From Thermohalobaculum sp039180675 (lineage in GTDB: Bacteria > Pseudomonadota > Alphaproteobacteria > Rhodobacterales > Rhodobacteraceae): a DNA stretch of 64,000 nucleotides. Of the stretch, positions 18,282 through 26,474 are shown piece after piece (positions within the stretch are counted from its first letter, which is position 1; each line of letters opens with the position of its first letter). Both the position numbers and the translations under genes were made by a program. Location of the stretch: positions 62,001-126,000 of the forward strand of contig JBCDDC010000010.1 in assembly GCA_039180675.1 (NCBI GenBank). Direction: 5' to 3'. The notes below the pieces were generated by a model. The model was not told where the DNA came from. It ran no database searches and was given only the letters and a program-made list of their open reading frames with translations.

Positions 18282-19499
18282 ATGCAAGCCACCGATCAAC
18301 GCCTTCCCGTTACCGTCCTGTCCGGTTTTCTGGGCGCGGGTAAAACCACCCTGCTGAACCGCGTCTTGAACAATCGCGAGGGGCGCCGTGTCGCGGTGAT
18401 CGTCAATGACATGTCCGAGGTCAACATCGATGCGGATCTGGTGCGCGCCGACACCGAGCTCAGCCGCACCGACGAGACGCTTGTGGAGATGTCGAACGGC
18501 TGCATCTGCTGCACGCTGCGCGATGACCTGCTCGATGAGGTTCGTCGCCTCGCCGCCGAAGGCCGGTTCGACTATCTGCTGATCGAGTCGACCGGCATCT
18601 CCGAACCACTCCCGGTCGCCGCCACCTTTGACTTCCGTGACGAGTATGGCGAGAGCCTCGCTGACGTTGCGCGCCTTGATACGATGGTCACGGTGGTCGA
18701 TGCGGTGAACCTTCTCAAGGATTTCACCAGCCACGATTTCCTGCGCGACCGTGGCGAGGTTTTGGGCGAGGAGGACGACCGCACGCTCGTCCACCTTCTG
18801 ACCGATCAGATGGAGTTTGCCGATGTCGTCATCCTCAACAAGGTGGACGATGCCGATCCCGGTCAGGTCGACGCGGCCCGCAAGATCATCCGCAGCCTGA
18901 ACGCGGATTGCGAGATCATCGAGACGAACCACTCCAACGTCGCCGCCGATAAGATCCTCGACACTGGCCTCTTCGATTTCGAGAAAGCCCATGACCATCC
19001 GATGTGGGCCAAGGAGCTCTACGGATTTGCCGACCACATGCCGGAGACGGAGGAGTATGGTGTCACCAGCCATGTCTATCGTGCCCGCCGCCCATTCATC
19101 CCGGAAAAGATCCTCGAGGTTCTGAATGGCGGGTTGACCGGTGTGATCCGGGCAAAAGGCCATTTCTGGATCGCCACCCGGCCTGATTGGGTGGCGGAGT
19201 TCTCGCTCGCGGGTGTCCTTTCTTCGGTCAAGCCGCTCGGAACCTGGTGGGCCTCGGTCCCCAAGGACCGATGGCCCGAGCATGAGAGCGCCCGTGCTTA
19301 CATGAAGCAGCACTGGGAGGAACCCTGGGGCGACAGGCGCCAAGAGATCGTCTTCATCGGTTCAGGCATCGATTGGCTTCAACTCCAAGCGCGCCTCGAC
19401 GCCTGTCTTCTGCCGGATTACGTCGCCTCCGATCCCGCCTCGCTCCCCAATCTGCCGGATCCCTTCCCGGTCTGGCGACGCCCGGAACAGGCAGCATGA
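18282..19499 (+). CDS. COG0523 (CobW/ZigA-type) GTPase, zinc-linked metallochaperone 1
   Basis: 405-aa G3E-family GTPase. The P-loop GFLGAGKTT is at residues 15-23, the metal-binding C-x-C-C motif at Cys74, Cys76 and Cys77 (NGCICCTLR), and the NKVD guanine motif is present. The C-terminal CobW domain is complete. Such proteins bind zinc in the CxCC site and are thought to deliver it to client enzymes when zinc is scarce. The start codon at 18282 is 20 bases after the DsrE-like gene; the stop overlaps the DUF1826 start. Under Zur box 1. Confidence 0.93.
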   Translation: MQATDQRLPVTVLSGFLGAGKTTLLNRVLNNREGRRVAVIVNDMSEVNIDADLVRADTELSRTDETLVEMSNGCICCTLRDDLLDEVRRLAAEGRFDYLLIESTGISEPLPVAATFDFRDEYGESLADVARLDTMVTVVDAVNLLKDFTSHDFLRDRGEVLGEEDDRTLVHLLTDQMEFADVVILNKVDDADPGQVDAARKIIRSLNADCEIIETNHSNVAADKILDTGLFDFEKAHDHPMWAKELYGFADHMPETEEYGVTSHVYRARRPFIPEKILEVLNGGLTGVIRAKGHFWIATRPDWVAEFSLAGVLSSVKPLGTWWASVPKDRWPEHESARAYMKQHWEEPWGDRRQEIVFIGSGIDWLQLQARLDACLLPDYVASDPASLPNLPDPFPVWRRPEQAA

Positions 19500-20149
19500 A
19501 CCTCGTTCAGAAAATCACGAAGGATCCGGCCACAGGTCTTCGCGTGACCGATCTGCCGGAGGGTCTGTCCGCGATCCTTCAGCCGGACTGCGCCGCCGCT
19601 ATTTGGCGGCGTTCACCGCTGGCGAGTTTCCAATCGTGGATCGACGAGCTGGACCCAAGGCAACTGCCGAAGGCGCGCCTGATCCTCCGCCCTGGGAAAG
19701 TTCGCGATGCGGTCTTGAAGGTCTGCGAGATCAGCGGAATGCCCGAGACCCCGCAGCGGGCCATGTTGATCGACGATGTGGCGGCGTTGGCGGACATCTT
19801 CGCGGGGCTCATGAGCGCACCATATCTCTTATTGCGCCTCGATGTGATCAGCACGAACGCCTGCAGGAAGTTCCATGTCGACTCGGTGACTGCGCGGCTG
19901 ATCTGCACCTATCGGGGCACTGGTACGCAATACGGGACCGCAAGCGCGGGAGCCGAGCCAGAAGAGGTCTTTACCATCCCGACAAGCGCGCCAGTCCTGC
20001 TGCGCGGAAAAGATTGGCCAACCCGGCCTCAATCGGGCTTCGTGCACCGATCTCCTCCGATCGAAGGCACCGGCGAGACACGGCTTGTCCTTGTTCTCGA
20101 CCCTGTTCTTGATCTTGAGGAAGCGTCGGATCACGAGGCCATGCACTAA
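19496..20149 (+). CDS. DUF1826 domain protein
   Basis: 217-aa soluble protein of the DUF1826 family. The DVISTNACRKFHVDSVTAR segment carries the family's conserved cysteine and histidine, and HRSPPIEGTGETRLVLVLD forms the conserved end. Its function is unknown, but DUF1826 genes often neighbour COG0523 GTPases in proteobacteria. Here the ATGA overlap with the GTPase makes partnership likely, perhaps as its client or co-chaperone. The longer upstream frame (from 19373) lies inside the GTPase gene and is not used. Confidence 0.82.
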   Translation: MNLVQKITKDPATGLRVTDLPEGLSAILQPDCAAAIWRRSPLASFQSWIDELDPRQLPKARLILRPGKVRDAVLKVCEISGMPETPQRAMLIDDVAALADIFAGLMSAPYLLLRLDVISTNACRKFHVDSVTARLICTYRGTGTQYGTASAGAEPEEVFTIPTSAPVLLRGKDWPTRPQSGFVHRSPPIEGTGETRLVLVLDPVLDLEEASDHEAMH

Positions 20150-20173
20150 CAGTCACGAAAGGGAGTATCCGCC

Positions 20174-21337
20174 ATGAAAACCCGCGCAGCGATCGCCTGG
20201 GAACCGAACCGACCCCTGGAAATCGAGGAGATTGATCTCGAAGGCCCCAAGGAGGGCGAGGTTCTCGTCAGGATCGTGACGACCAGCCTCTGTCATACGG
20301 ATGTGTTTACGCTGTCGGGCGAGGATCCGGAGGGGCTTTTCCCCTGCATCCTGGGACATGAAGGCTGCGGGGTGGTCGAGGAGATCGGCCCGGGCGTCAC
20401 GTCGGTCAAACCGGGGGACCACGTGATCCCGCTCTACGTGCCTGAGGACCCGGACTGCCCATACATCAAGTCGGGGAAGACCAATCTTTGCCAGACCATC
20501 CGCAAGACCCAAGGTGCGGGCCTGATGCCCGACGGGACTTCGCGCTTCTCCTACAAGGGCAAGCAGATCCTGCACTACATGGGCACAAGCACGTTCAGCG
20601 AATACACGGTCCTGCCCGAGATTTCGGTGGCCAAGATCACCAAGGAAGCTCCACTTTCCAAAGCCTCGGTTATGGGCTGCGCCGTGCCGACCGGCATTGG
20701 CGCAGTGCGCAACACGGCCAAGGTGGAGCAAGGGGCCAGCGTCGCCGTCTTCGGTCTAGGTGCGGTCGGTATGGCAGTGATCCAGGGCGCGGTTCTGAAC
20801 GGTGCCTCGCGGATCATCGGCATTGACATCAACGAGTCGAAGTTCCCGTTGGCGAAAGCCCTCGGCGCCACGGAGTGCCTTAATCCAAAGGACTATGCTG
20901 AACCGATTCAGAATGTTCTTGTCGAGATGACCGATGGCGGCCTCGATTACACCTTTGAAGCTGTCGGTAATGTGGAGCTGATGCGCTCGGCGCTCGAGGC
21001 CTGCCACAAGGGTTGGGGTGAATGCACTGTGATCGGCGTCGCCGGTGCGGGACAGGAAATCGCGACCAGGCCCTTCCAGCTGGTCACCGGCCGCGTTTGG
21101 CGCGGAACCGCCTTTGGCGGCGTGCTTGGGCGTAGCCAACTGCCCGGCATGGTCGATGAATGGCTGCGGGGTGACTTCAGCGTCGATCCCTATATCACCC
21201 ATCACATGAAACACGACCAGATCAACACCGCCTTCGACCTGTTGAAGGCGGGTCAATCGATCCGCTCGGTAATCCATTTCCAACCGGGTGACACCATGAC
21301 CGTGAACACGCTGCCAGGCGAACTTGTGCCGGAGTAA
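20174..21337 (+). CDS. Class III alcohol dehydrogenase (S-(hydroxymethyl)glutathione dehydrogenase type) with altered structural zinc site
   Basis: 387-aa medium-chain dehydrogenase close to FrmA/AdhC. The catalytic zinc ligands Cys40, His62 and Cys169 are all present, as is the NAD motif GLGAVG. The structural zinc lobe normally has four cysteines at 92, 95, 98 and 106; here these are Asp92, Cys95, Ile98 and Cys106, so a normal structural zinc cannot bind. Family chemistry is NAD-dependent oxidation of S-hydroxymethylglutathione. As it follows COG0523 and DUF1826 downstream of a Zur box, it is probably a zinc-sparing stand-in for the housekeeping enzyme. AAGGGAG ribosome site. Confidence 0.9.
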   Translation: MKTRAAIAWEPNRPLEIEEIDLEGPKEGEVLVRIVTTSLCHTDVFTLSGEDPEGLFPCILGHEGCGVVEEIGPGVTSVKPGDHVIPLYVPEDPDCPYIKSGKTNLCQTIRKTQGAGLMPDGTSRFSYKGKQILHYMGTSTFSEYTVLPEISVAKITKEAPLSKASVMGCAVPTGIGAVRNTAKVEQGASVAVFGLGAVGMAVIQGAVLNGASRIIGIDINESKFPLAKALGATECLNPKDYAEPIQNVLVEMTDGGLDYTFEAVGNVELMRSALEACHKGWGECTVIGVAGAGQEIATRPFQLVTGRVWRGTAFGGVLGRSQLPGMVDEWLRGDFSVDPYITHHMKHDQINTAFDLLKAGQSIRSVIHFQPGDTMTVNTLPGELVPE

Positions 21338-21437
21338 GAGAGCCCTTTCGCCGCGCATAGGAGCAACGGCCCCTGTGCGCGGCGGTTTAGCTTACGCGCC
21401 GAAGCTCGAGGCGACCTAGACCAGGATACAAGGCAAG

Positions 21438-21650
21438 ATGTCGATTATTCCAAAGACCTATGAGGAGTGGGAACACTGCATCACTGTCGAGTGTGGAATC
21501 CCACTCACCGCCGAGTATGTGGCAGAGCGCATCGAAGCTCTCCAGAACATGCGCGACCACCACACCCGAAGGTTCATAGAACGCTGGGGCGAAGCGCATC
21601 GTCAGCGCACACTTGCATGGTTTCGTGAGGCCGAGGAACGGCTTACCTGA
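21438..21650 (+). CDS. Small conserved-looking protein of unknown function
   Basis: 70-aa charged protein (MSIIPKTYEEWEHCITVECG at the N-terminus, then a long arginine- and glutamate-rich helix). There are two cysteines and three histidines. I do not recognise the family. Its stop overlaps the start of the second COG0523 gene as TGATG, so it is translationally coupled to it and likely functions with it. It starts 100 bases after the alcohol dehydrogenase, probably in the same transcript. Confidence 0.65.
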   Translation: MSIIPKTYEEWEHCITVECGIPLTAEYVAERIEALQNMRDHHTRRFIERWGEAHRQRTLAWFREAEERLT

Positions 21651-22867
21651 TGACGGCCGCTTCATCACCGCTTCCACTCACGATCGTGAATGGTTTTCTC
21701 GGTGCTGGAAAGACAACTCTGCTGCGAAGTCTGTTGGTGCAGGCGCGCGAGTTCCCCGATGTGCGCCTGGCTGTGATCGTCAACGAGATGAGTGAGCTGG
21801 ATGTTGATGGTCGTATCCTCGACACCAGTGAGGTATTGTCGCGTCAGGACCCGCTCTTTGTCTCTATTCCTGCTGGCAGCATCAGCGGCCCAGAAGGGTT
21901 GGAACGGTTATCAGCCGCGGTTGAAAAGTTCCGCTCGGGCGGCGCCACTCATGTTATCATCGAAACCTCGGGCAGTACCCATCCCTGGCCTCTTTTGGAG
22001 GCGATCCGGACCCATGAAGCGATGCGGCTGCATGGGTTTCTCTCGGTGGTCGACACGGTCACCCTGGCCCAGGATCACGATCTCGGTCGCGCCATCGTGC
22101 CTGCCGCCTCGCGCAACTTGGCCGAGGGTCAGCGCGGGATCGAAAATCTGCTGGCCGAACAGATCATGTTCGCCAACCGCATCTTGCTCAGCAAAATGGA
22201 TCGGGTGCCGACGGAGCGTCTGCGCGCTGTCGCCGAGGCCATTCACCCGATTAACCCAGGCGCGGATATCATGGGCATGCAGTGGGGCAATGTGAAACTA
22301 GCCGATGTCCTGGCCATGCCCCCTTACGATCATGGACGTGTGGCCACGCTTGGGGCCGAGTTGGCGGAGTGGGACGAGAGAAACGGCACCAGCTCAATGG
22401 AAAGCGCCGCCGATTACCGGATTGACAGCATTGTCATTTCCGATCCACGGCCCTTTCACCCGCAGCGTCTATGGGATGTCTACAACCACTATCTGGGCGT
22501 AGGGATCTACCGGAGCAAAGGCTTCTTCTGGCTGCCGACCCGGGACCGGTTGCAATTGCTGTGGAACCAGACCGCCGGCAGCGTTGGGCTGGAGATCGTC
22601 AATTACTGGAAAGTGGCAGCGCTTGAGGACGAGAGCCTGAGTCTGTTGCCCGAAGAACGCGAGGAGATGCGCCGCAGACTAAAGGGGCTTTCGCCCGGTT
22701 TCGGCGATCGCCACTGTCGCCTGACTGTCATCGGCGATCGAGACGGGCTGGAGACCTTTTCCAATGCTCTGCGAGACTGCCTGTGTTCGGAGCAGGAGGT
22801 CGCTCAGTGGAAGGCCGGACATGTCTTTGAAGATCCCTGGCCCACCGCGACTGCTCACTTGTCCTGA
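21650..22867 (+). CDS. COG0523-type GTPase lacking the CxCC metal motif
   Basis: 405-aa G3E GTPase. The P-loop GFLGAGKTT (residues 15-23) and the ESTG-like ETSGS motif are kept, but the place of the invariant C-x-C-C motif reads Ser77-Ile-Ser79-Gly80 (PAGSISGPEGL). The guanine motif is SKMD instead of NKxD. The CobW C-terminal domain is present. It is the last gene of the operon that starts at Zur box 1. Without the cysteines it cannot bind zinc in the usual way; it may use another metal, act as a regulator of the first GTPase, or have lost metal handling. Confidence 0.88.
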   Translation: MTAASSPLPLTIVNGFLGAGKTTLLRSLLVQAREFPDVRLAVIVNEMSELDVDGRILDTSEVLSRQDPLFVSIPAGSISGPEGLERLSAAVEKFRSGGATHVIIETSGSTHPWPLLEAIRTHEAMRLHGFLSVVDTVTLAQDHDLGRAIVPAASRNLAEGQRGIENLLAEQIMFANRILLSKMDRVPTERLRAVAEAIHPINPGADIMGMQWGNVKLADVLAMPPYDHGRVATLGAELAEWDERNGTSSMESAADYRIDSIVISDPRPFHPQRLWDVYNHYLGVGIYRSKGFFWLPTRDRLQLLWNQTAGSVGLEIVNYWKVAALEDESLSLLPEEREEMRRRLKGLSPGFGDRHCRLTVIGDRDGLETFSNALRDCLCSEQEVAQWKAGHVFEDPWPTATAHLS

Positions 22868-22947
22868 AAGCTCGTTCTTCTCGATTTATCGGAATGAGCG
22901 CGTCCGGCGCCTTCGGCTTCCTTATGCAGGAAACCAGTATCCACGGA

Positions 22948-23946
22948 TCAGACCTTGGATTCCTTACGCACGGCTTTTGCCAATAGGAGCTGTTTCAATG
23001 CTATCAGATGCGGGAACTCCACGAGCATCCCAATCACAAGTGCCGCATAGATGAGCGGTTGATCCGGTATCGCAACTGTTGTCACCGCCAGCATCAAAGG
23101 TGCGTTGCGCGCTGCAGTCGTCATCGCCAACAGGACCTGTTCCTGATGGCGCAGCCCGAAGACGTGCGTCAAACCTTCCCCTAAAGCGTATGTCATCACA
23201 AAGAAGGCGGATATCGCCACGATGGCTGGGCCAAATCCCCAGAGATTGGCTGCGATCGTGGTGACGTTGGCCGCAAAAATCTGGAGGATCAGGAACGCGG
23301 TGATGAGCGGGATCAGAAAGCTGACGCCCTCGCAGATCCTGTCAAACACCTGCTTTCGCAACAGCCGTACCAAGATCAGGCGTACCGCCTGAGCCACCAC
23401 GAAAGGCACCAGAAACCACTGCAACATCACGTCAGGGATCGTCTCAAAATCCGCCATGCCGCTGGATCGCGTGATCAGCCAAAGCCACAAGGGAAATAGC
23501 AGCAACTGCGTCAGCATGTTGATCGGCAAAAGCGCGGCCCCCAGCGCCGTGTTGCCCCGTGCCATCCGGGTGAAGGCCAGGAACCAATCGGTGCACGGTG
23601 CCAGAAAATAGATCAGCACCCCGATGTAAAGGAGCGGTTGCCCCGATAGAAACAGGGACGCAATCGCATACCCGATCAGCGGCACAACGAGGAAATTCGC
23701 CGCCCAGGCCAGCGCGACAAATCGCAGATTTGCCAGTCCCGCCGTGACGGCTCGCAGGTGCACCTCAAAAAACAACAGCCCGATCATCGCGATTAGCGTG
23801 GCGTCGATACCCTGCGACAGGCTTGCACCGGCGTCGGGGTTGGAAAGGCCCAGGGCCGCCCCAATCGCAATCGCCCCCAGCAGCATCGCCGTTACGCCGA
23901 GACCCGGTATCGGCTCCAGCTTCTCGGCATGTGCCACATCAGTCAT
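22948..23946 (-). CDS. ACR3/bile acid-sodium symporter family membrane protein
   Basis: 332-aa protein with about ten transmembrane helices of the BASS/ACR3 fold. LAPCTDWFLAFTRMARGN places a cysteine in the fourth helix, as in the ACR3 arsenite exporters, and AMTTAARNAPLMLAVTT matches the second discontinuous helix. It could export arsenite or an organic anion; the substrate is not certain. It lies downstream of the flavoprotein at 24058 on the same strand (111-base gap), so it is probably also controlled by Zur box 2. Confidence 0.78.
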   Translation of the reverse strand: MTDVAHAEKLEPIPGLGVTAMLLGAIAIGAALGLSNPDAGASLSQGIDATLIAMIGLLFFEVHLRAVTAGLANLRFVALAWAANFLVVPLIGYAIASLFLSGQPLLYIGVLIYFLAPCTDWFLAFTRMARGNTALGAALLPINMLTQLLLFPLWLWLITRSSGMADFETIPDVMLQWFLVPFVVAQAVRLILVRLLRKQVFDRICEGVSFLIPLITAFLILQIFAANVTTIAANLWGFGPAIVAISAFFVMTYALGEGLTHVFGLRHQEQVLLAMTTAARNAPLMLAVTTVAIPDQPLIYAALVIGMLVEFPHLIALKQLLLAKAVRKESKV

Positions 23947-24057
23947 TTCGGTCTCCCCAAACGCGATGAGCCGGTGCGGTGATCAGGTAGGCGCGCAGCC
24001 ATCTCCGTCTGAGATCAGGGCACATTTCACTGCCGTGAGAGTGTCTAAGATCCGCTG

Positions 24058-25197
24058 TCAGCACAGGCATTTGTCATCTTCGCAGCAGGTGAGATCGTCG
24101 AGGTACATGTTGTTTTCATAGTAGATCTGCAGCGGCGAAACGTCCGCTCCCGCCCGCTGAGCAATCGTGCGGGCGACAACGGCAAAGCGCTGGCGGAACT
24201 TGTAGATGAAACAGAACAGAAACCCGTTGTGAGACACCTCTGGCCCCACCAGGAACAGGCCCGGCGTGGTGGTGGATTCGTCGTTCAAGGTCAGTAGCGG
24301 CAGCCCATCATCACCGTACTCAAACCATTCAGAAACCAGCGCGGTGCCAGTCGCAAAGCCGGTCGCAAGAATTGGCGCGTCTGGCGAGAACCAGCTGCGC
24401 CCGTTGCTGCCGTAAAGGCGCACGCCTTCGCTCTCTTTCTCAATGGAGATGATCTCCGCACCCCCCTCGAGCGTGATGGCTCCACCGCGCAGCGCCGCGC
24501 GCAACCGCTGTTGCGTAAATGGTGACAGGGCGCGGCTAGGATCCTTGTCGTTGTCCTCCCACGGAGTCTGCACATCAAAGACCGTTACCTGCTTGCCCGC
24601 CCGCGCCAGGTTGATCGCTGCATCAATCCCGCTTTCGTAACCGCCGATGACAAAGACTTCCTCTCCCGGAACGTCACGCCAGCGCTGAACGGATGCATAG
24701 TGGCGGGCGTGCTCTGCCCCAGCAAGCCCGCCATCGGAGGGGGCGTCGAACTGCCCGCAGGCCCAGATCACGTGATTGGCTCGGATCACTCCACGATTAG
24801 TATAGAGTGCGAACTTGTCTTCCTCAGACTCCAGCCGGAGCACGTCCAACTCGCATTGCACATTCAAGCCGAAGGCGACCGCCGCCTGATCAAGATACCG
24901 GGCATAGTCGACCCCTCTGGGGTGCTCGCATTTAAGCGCCCATCCCGGCGAGCTGTCATAGCTGATTGCGTTCAGATCGGTGACACCAAAGACATTGCCT
25001 GGAAACGATGGCGTCAGCAGTCGGGTTTCCGAAGGCCAGCGCAGAAAGTTCTGGCCGATTGTGCCCCGCTCCAGCACCCAGACATCCGGGATCGCCAGAT
25101 CCTGCAGAACCCGCGCCATGCCAAGCCCGGCGGGTCCCGCCCCTACGACGGCTACATTGACGTTCTGGGGAACATAAACTCCGTACTGATCCAGCAT
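24058..25197 (-). CDS. FAD-dependent NAD(P)-binding monooxygenase-like protein with C-terminal cysteine tail
   Basis: 379-aa flavoprotein. GAGPAGLGMARVL is the FAD Rossmann motif, VIGGYESGIDAA the NAD(P) motif, and the ATGFATGT motif closes the family pattern of flavin monooxygenases. The last nine residues read CCEDDKCLC, a four-cysteine tail suited to metal binding. The start at 25197 (MLDQYGVY) is preferred over 25215 because GAGGGG lies 5 bases upstream. Zur box 2 is 60 bases upstream. The gene is followed by an ACR3-like transporter. The substrate is unknown; a thiol, siderophore-like or arsenical compound are options. Confidence 0.82.
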   Translation of the reverse strand: MLDQYGVYVPQNVNVAVVGAGPAGLGMARVLQDLAIPDVWVLERGTIGQNFLRWPSETRLLTPSFPGNVFGVTDLNAISYDSSPGWALKCEHPRGVDYARYLDQAAVAFGLNVQCELDVLRLESEEDKFALYTNRGVIRANHVIWACGQFDAPSDGGLAGAEHARHYASVQRWRDVPGEEVFVIGGYESGIDAAINLARAGKQVTVFDVQTPWEDNDKDPSRALSPFTQQRLRAALRGGAITLEGGAEIISIEKESEGVRLYGSNGRSWFSPDAPILATGFATGTALVSEWFEYGDDGLPLLTLNDESTTTPGLFLVGPEVSHNGFLFCFIYKFRQRFAVVARTIAQRAGADVSPLQIYYENNMYLDDLTCCEDDKCLC

Positions 25198-25256
25198 CAG
25201 ATCCCCTCGCAGCATCTCGTAAGTTCGTCAGTCGTCTTGAGTTCTGGCAACCTCAT

Positions 25257-25272
25257 TTATGTTATAACATAA
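25257..25272. promoter_or_regulatory. Zur box 2
   Basis: TTATGTTATAACATAA is a perfect 16-base palindrome with the same 12-base core as the boxes at 17799 and 34005. It lies 60 bases upstream of the start of the minus-strand flavoprotein with the cysteine tail. No plus-strand gene begins nearby, so it should control the flavoprotein and the ACR3-like transporter. Confidence 0.85.
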
Positions 25273-25683
25273 CGCATCTCAAGCCGCCTTTTGCCGCGCC
25301 GAAAAATCAATTGGGACGGAGAGAAAAGAGAGCGCTGACAAACCTCTGCGCATTTGTTTCCGCGCGGTGGCTTCACGCGCATTCAACGCGACGCCTCGTC
25401 AGAGGCACGGCGGAGACCAAAGTGCTACGGCGGTCTCAGGTCGCGCCGCTGCTTCTTGGACACACAAGGTCGGGCAGCACCACGCGATATTCCGGCGTCG
25501 AACCGGCCATAGGCCCCAGTTTAGTCCGCTCGGAACCTGAGACCCATGGAGCGTTTCACGCGAGGCGTGTCTGTAGTATTTCCGGCGATTGGAACGAAAT
25601 CGATTGCTTGAGCAATGATTAGCTCATCGAAGCGGTAGGCACCCACGGCTGGGTTTCATGGTGGGCGCCATCGCATCTTGATC
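25273..25683. other. Intergenic region, no gene seen
   Basis: About 410 bases between Zur box 2 and the end of the metallothionein gene. Several open frames exist but none has a ribosome site or recognisable sequence. Part of it is likely the promoter of the flavoprotein operon (near 25260-25300) and the 3' end of the metallothionein transcript. Confidence 0.5.
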
Positions 25684-25851
25684 CTAGCTGTCGCATGCGC
25701 ATCCCGAATGGCCACATCCAGAGCCTTCCGGATGACCGTCCGCGCAGGCGGCACTGCAATAGTTCTTGTCATTCTTCTTCACAGCATCGTCGATCGCAAC
25801 GATGCAGACGCAGGTCTCGCAGGCGCATTTTTGTTGGGTTACCGTTGGCAT
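25684..25851 (-). CDS. Bacterial metallothionein (SmtA/BmtA family)
   Basis: 55-aa protein, read directly from the sequence on the minus strand. It has nine cysteines (Cys9, 11, 14, 16, 32, 36, 46, 51, 53) and His40 and His48, the same count and spacing style as cyanobacterial SmtA, with the family segments KCACETCVC, YCSAACADGH and GCGHSGCAC. Bacterial metallothioneins bind about four zinc ions in one cluster and buffer excess zinc or cadmium. ATG at 25851 has GGAG 7 bases upstream and starts 12 bases after the SmtB/ArsR regulator stop, so they form one operon. Confidence 0.92.
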   Translation of the reverse strand: MPTVTQQKCACETCVCIVAIDDAVKKNDKNYCSAACADGHPEGSGCGHSGCACDS

Positions 25852-25863
25852 CAGTATCTCCAG

Positions 25864-26187
25864 TCAGGTTTCATTTATGTCTTCATGGCCATGAACGAAA
25901 AGGTGCTCGATCATGATCTTCAGGACGCTGTGCACGCAGGTGTCCGCCATCGCGTAGAACACCTGCTTACCGCGCCTTTCGGATTTGAGTATCCGTGCGG
26001 AGCGAAGCAGTCTGAGGTGATGGCTGGTGAGTGAGGCCGAAGAGCCAAGTTTTTCAGCGATTTCACCCACCGAACGCTCCTGATCCATGCAGGCGATCAC
26101 AATCGACAAACGCGTCGGGTCGGCGAGCAGGCCAAAAGTCTCGGCCAGCACCGTCGTTTGATCCAGCTGCAGGTCGTAGTCTATCAT
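25864..26187 (-). CDS. ArsR/SmtB-family metal-responsive repressor
   Basis: 107-aa winged-helix repressor (LADPTRLSIVIACMDQERSV, SASLTSHHLRLLRSARILKS). The alpha-3 cysteine motif of ArsR/CadC is absent. The C-terminal helix reads DTCVHSVLKIMIEHLFVHGH, which resembles the alpha-5 zinc site of SmtB/CzrA (D-x-H...H-x2-H/E) with cysteine in the second place. It therefore probably senses zinc, cobalt or nickel. The metallothionein follows immediately. ATG at 26187 is chosen; the TTG at 26196 lies inside the operator palindrome. Confidence 0.88.
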   Translation of the reverse strand: MIDYDLQLDQTTVLAETFGLLADPTRLSIVIACMDQERSVGEIAEKLGSSASLTSHHLRLLRSARILKSERRGKQVFYAMADTCVHSVLKIMIEHLFVHGHEDINET

Positions 26188-26191
26188 GCTA

Positions 26192-26217
26192 AACAAATGA
26201 ACAACCGTTCATTTGTT
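26192..26217. promoter_or_regulatory. SmtB-type operator of the metallothionein operon
   Basis: A perfect inverted repeat with 11-base arms: AACAAATGAAC at 26192-26202 and its complement at 26207-26217, separated by 4 bases. The inner ATGAAC/GTTCAT halves fit the known SmtB/CzrA-type operator. It begins 5 bases upstream of the repressor start codon, the usual place for autoregulation. Confidence 0.85.
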
Positions 26218-26474
26218 GTCAAGAGAGAAAGACCCTCACACACGGCGGTGTGAGGCACCGGCGAACTGCACACGGACGCTCTCCGCAAGAGTTGGTGTTG
26301 AGTGATCGTCGCAGCTAGGCGAAAGGATGAAACCTGCAGCCTCGGCATCAAGCACGCCGTGCAAGTAGTGCACTCGATGAGCGGTACTGTTCCGTTCACT
26401 CTGGCAGCGAGCCTTGCAGCATCGAAGCCTCGTCAGGAAAAGAGTTCATCTTCTTGACGGGAAGCTGTTTGTTG

